Origin: an uncultured Actinomyces sp.
GTDB lineage: Bacteria; Actinomycetota; Actinomycetes; Actinomycetales; Actinomycetaceae
DNA length: 14,667 nucleotides
Assembly (NCBI GenBank): GCA_916719935.1
Contig: CAKAPY010000014.1
Span: forward strand, 1-14,667
Reading direction: 5' to 3'
The position numbers and the translations under genes are program-made. The notes beneath the pieces are model-generated. The model was not told the origin of the DNA. It saw nothing but the letters and a program-made list of their open reading frames with translations, and searched no databases. Positions 14,587-14,667 of this stretch are shown here, piece after piece (position 1 is the stretch's first letter; every line of letters starts with the position of its first letter).

Positions 14587-14667
14587 TTACACCCCTCCGT
14601 CGGTCAATTGCGACAAAGCTACTCGCAACATCTCGTGATGAAGCTGCGCAAACCTCTCCCCTAGCTC
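14587..14667 (-). CDS. C-terminal end of a minus-strand gene, possibly an FtsR-like MerR regulator
   Basis: From the window edge the minus strand is open for 26 codons ending ...SQLTDGGV and TAA at 14587-14589, followed directly by a hairpin. The predicted helix (ERFAQLHHEMLRVALSQL) looks like an ordinary protein C-terminus. In related genomes the gene before the ResR homologue is a bifunctional nuclease or the FtsR MerR regulator. The helical tail fits FtsR better, but the fragment is too short to name. Confidence 0.45.
   Translation of the reverse strand, partial: ELGERFAQLHHEMLRVALSQLTDGGV

Noticed and set aside
14504..14638. Plus-strand 44-codon open frame beginning MTELKLDYEV
   Set aside because: It has no ribosome-binding site, runs opposite the candidate resR promoter, the hairpin and the end of the upstream minus-strand gene, and shows no known similarity.
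1..14667. CRISPR arrays, tRNA or rRNA genes, insertion sequences
   Set aside because: No regularly spaced repeats, cloverleaf-like sequences, transposase frames or terminal inverted repeats were seen.

Overview
The window suggests an actinobacterium of moderate GC (roughly low-to-mid 50s percent by eye), most likely an Actinomycetaceae-type organism (Arcanobacterium / Actinomyces / Varibaculum-like). The evidence is lineage-specific: RbpA, PafB/PafC, HelY, a DPM1-type polyprenol-phosphate mannosyltransferase paired with Lnt, and a ResR(Rv1830)-type MerR regulator are all actinobacterial hallmarks. The genus cannot be fixed from the sequence alone.

Region 1 (1-3948, + strand) is a tightly packed housekeeping run: the 3' part of priA, then fmt, rsmB and rpe. 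rsmB and rpe each overlap the preceding gene by 1-4 nt; fmt follows priA after 15 nt. This matches the order known from other actinobacteria (priA-fmt-rsmB-rpe, usually followed by ribD).

Region 2 (3949-6020) departs from that order. Just after rpe, where riboflavin synthesis genes commonly lie, there is a promoter-like sequence, a very clear FMN riboswitch, and two genes of an NMT1/THI5-like ABC importer: a permease and a lipoprotein binding protein. No ATPase gene is present. A strong hairpin closes the unit. The likely reading is FMN-controlled riboflavin (or flavin precursor) uptake of the RibXY kind.

Region 3 (about 5980-6316) holds a truncated minus-strand glycosyltransferase N-terminus, apparently a gene remnant, and the leader of the next operon.

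Region 4 (6317-13262, + strand) is one long operon in which every gene overlaps the next: pafB, pafC (WYL-domain activators of the mycobacterial DNA damage response), helY (Ski2-like DEVH helicase), lnt (apolipoprotein N-acyltransferase, TTG start) and ppm1 (polyprenol monophosphomannose synthase). In Mycobacterium pafBC is followed by tatA-tatC-helY, and lnt and ppm1 are fused; here tatAC is absent from the string and lnt/ppm1 are separate genes overlapping by one nucleotide.

Region 5 (13263-14667, mostly minus strand) starts with a hairpin between convergent ppm1 and rbpA. It continues with rbpA, a 220-nt upstream region containing a perfect 14-bp palindrome, a ResR-like MerR regulator with its own candidate promoter, a hairpin, and the last 26 codons of a further minus-strand gene. 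Most of the window is conserved core genome. The points most worth following are the riboswitch-driven transporter at the usual riboflavin-synthesis site, the rbpA upstream palindrome and the glycosyltransferase remnant.
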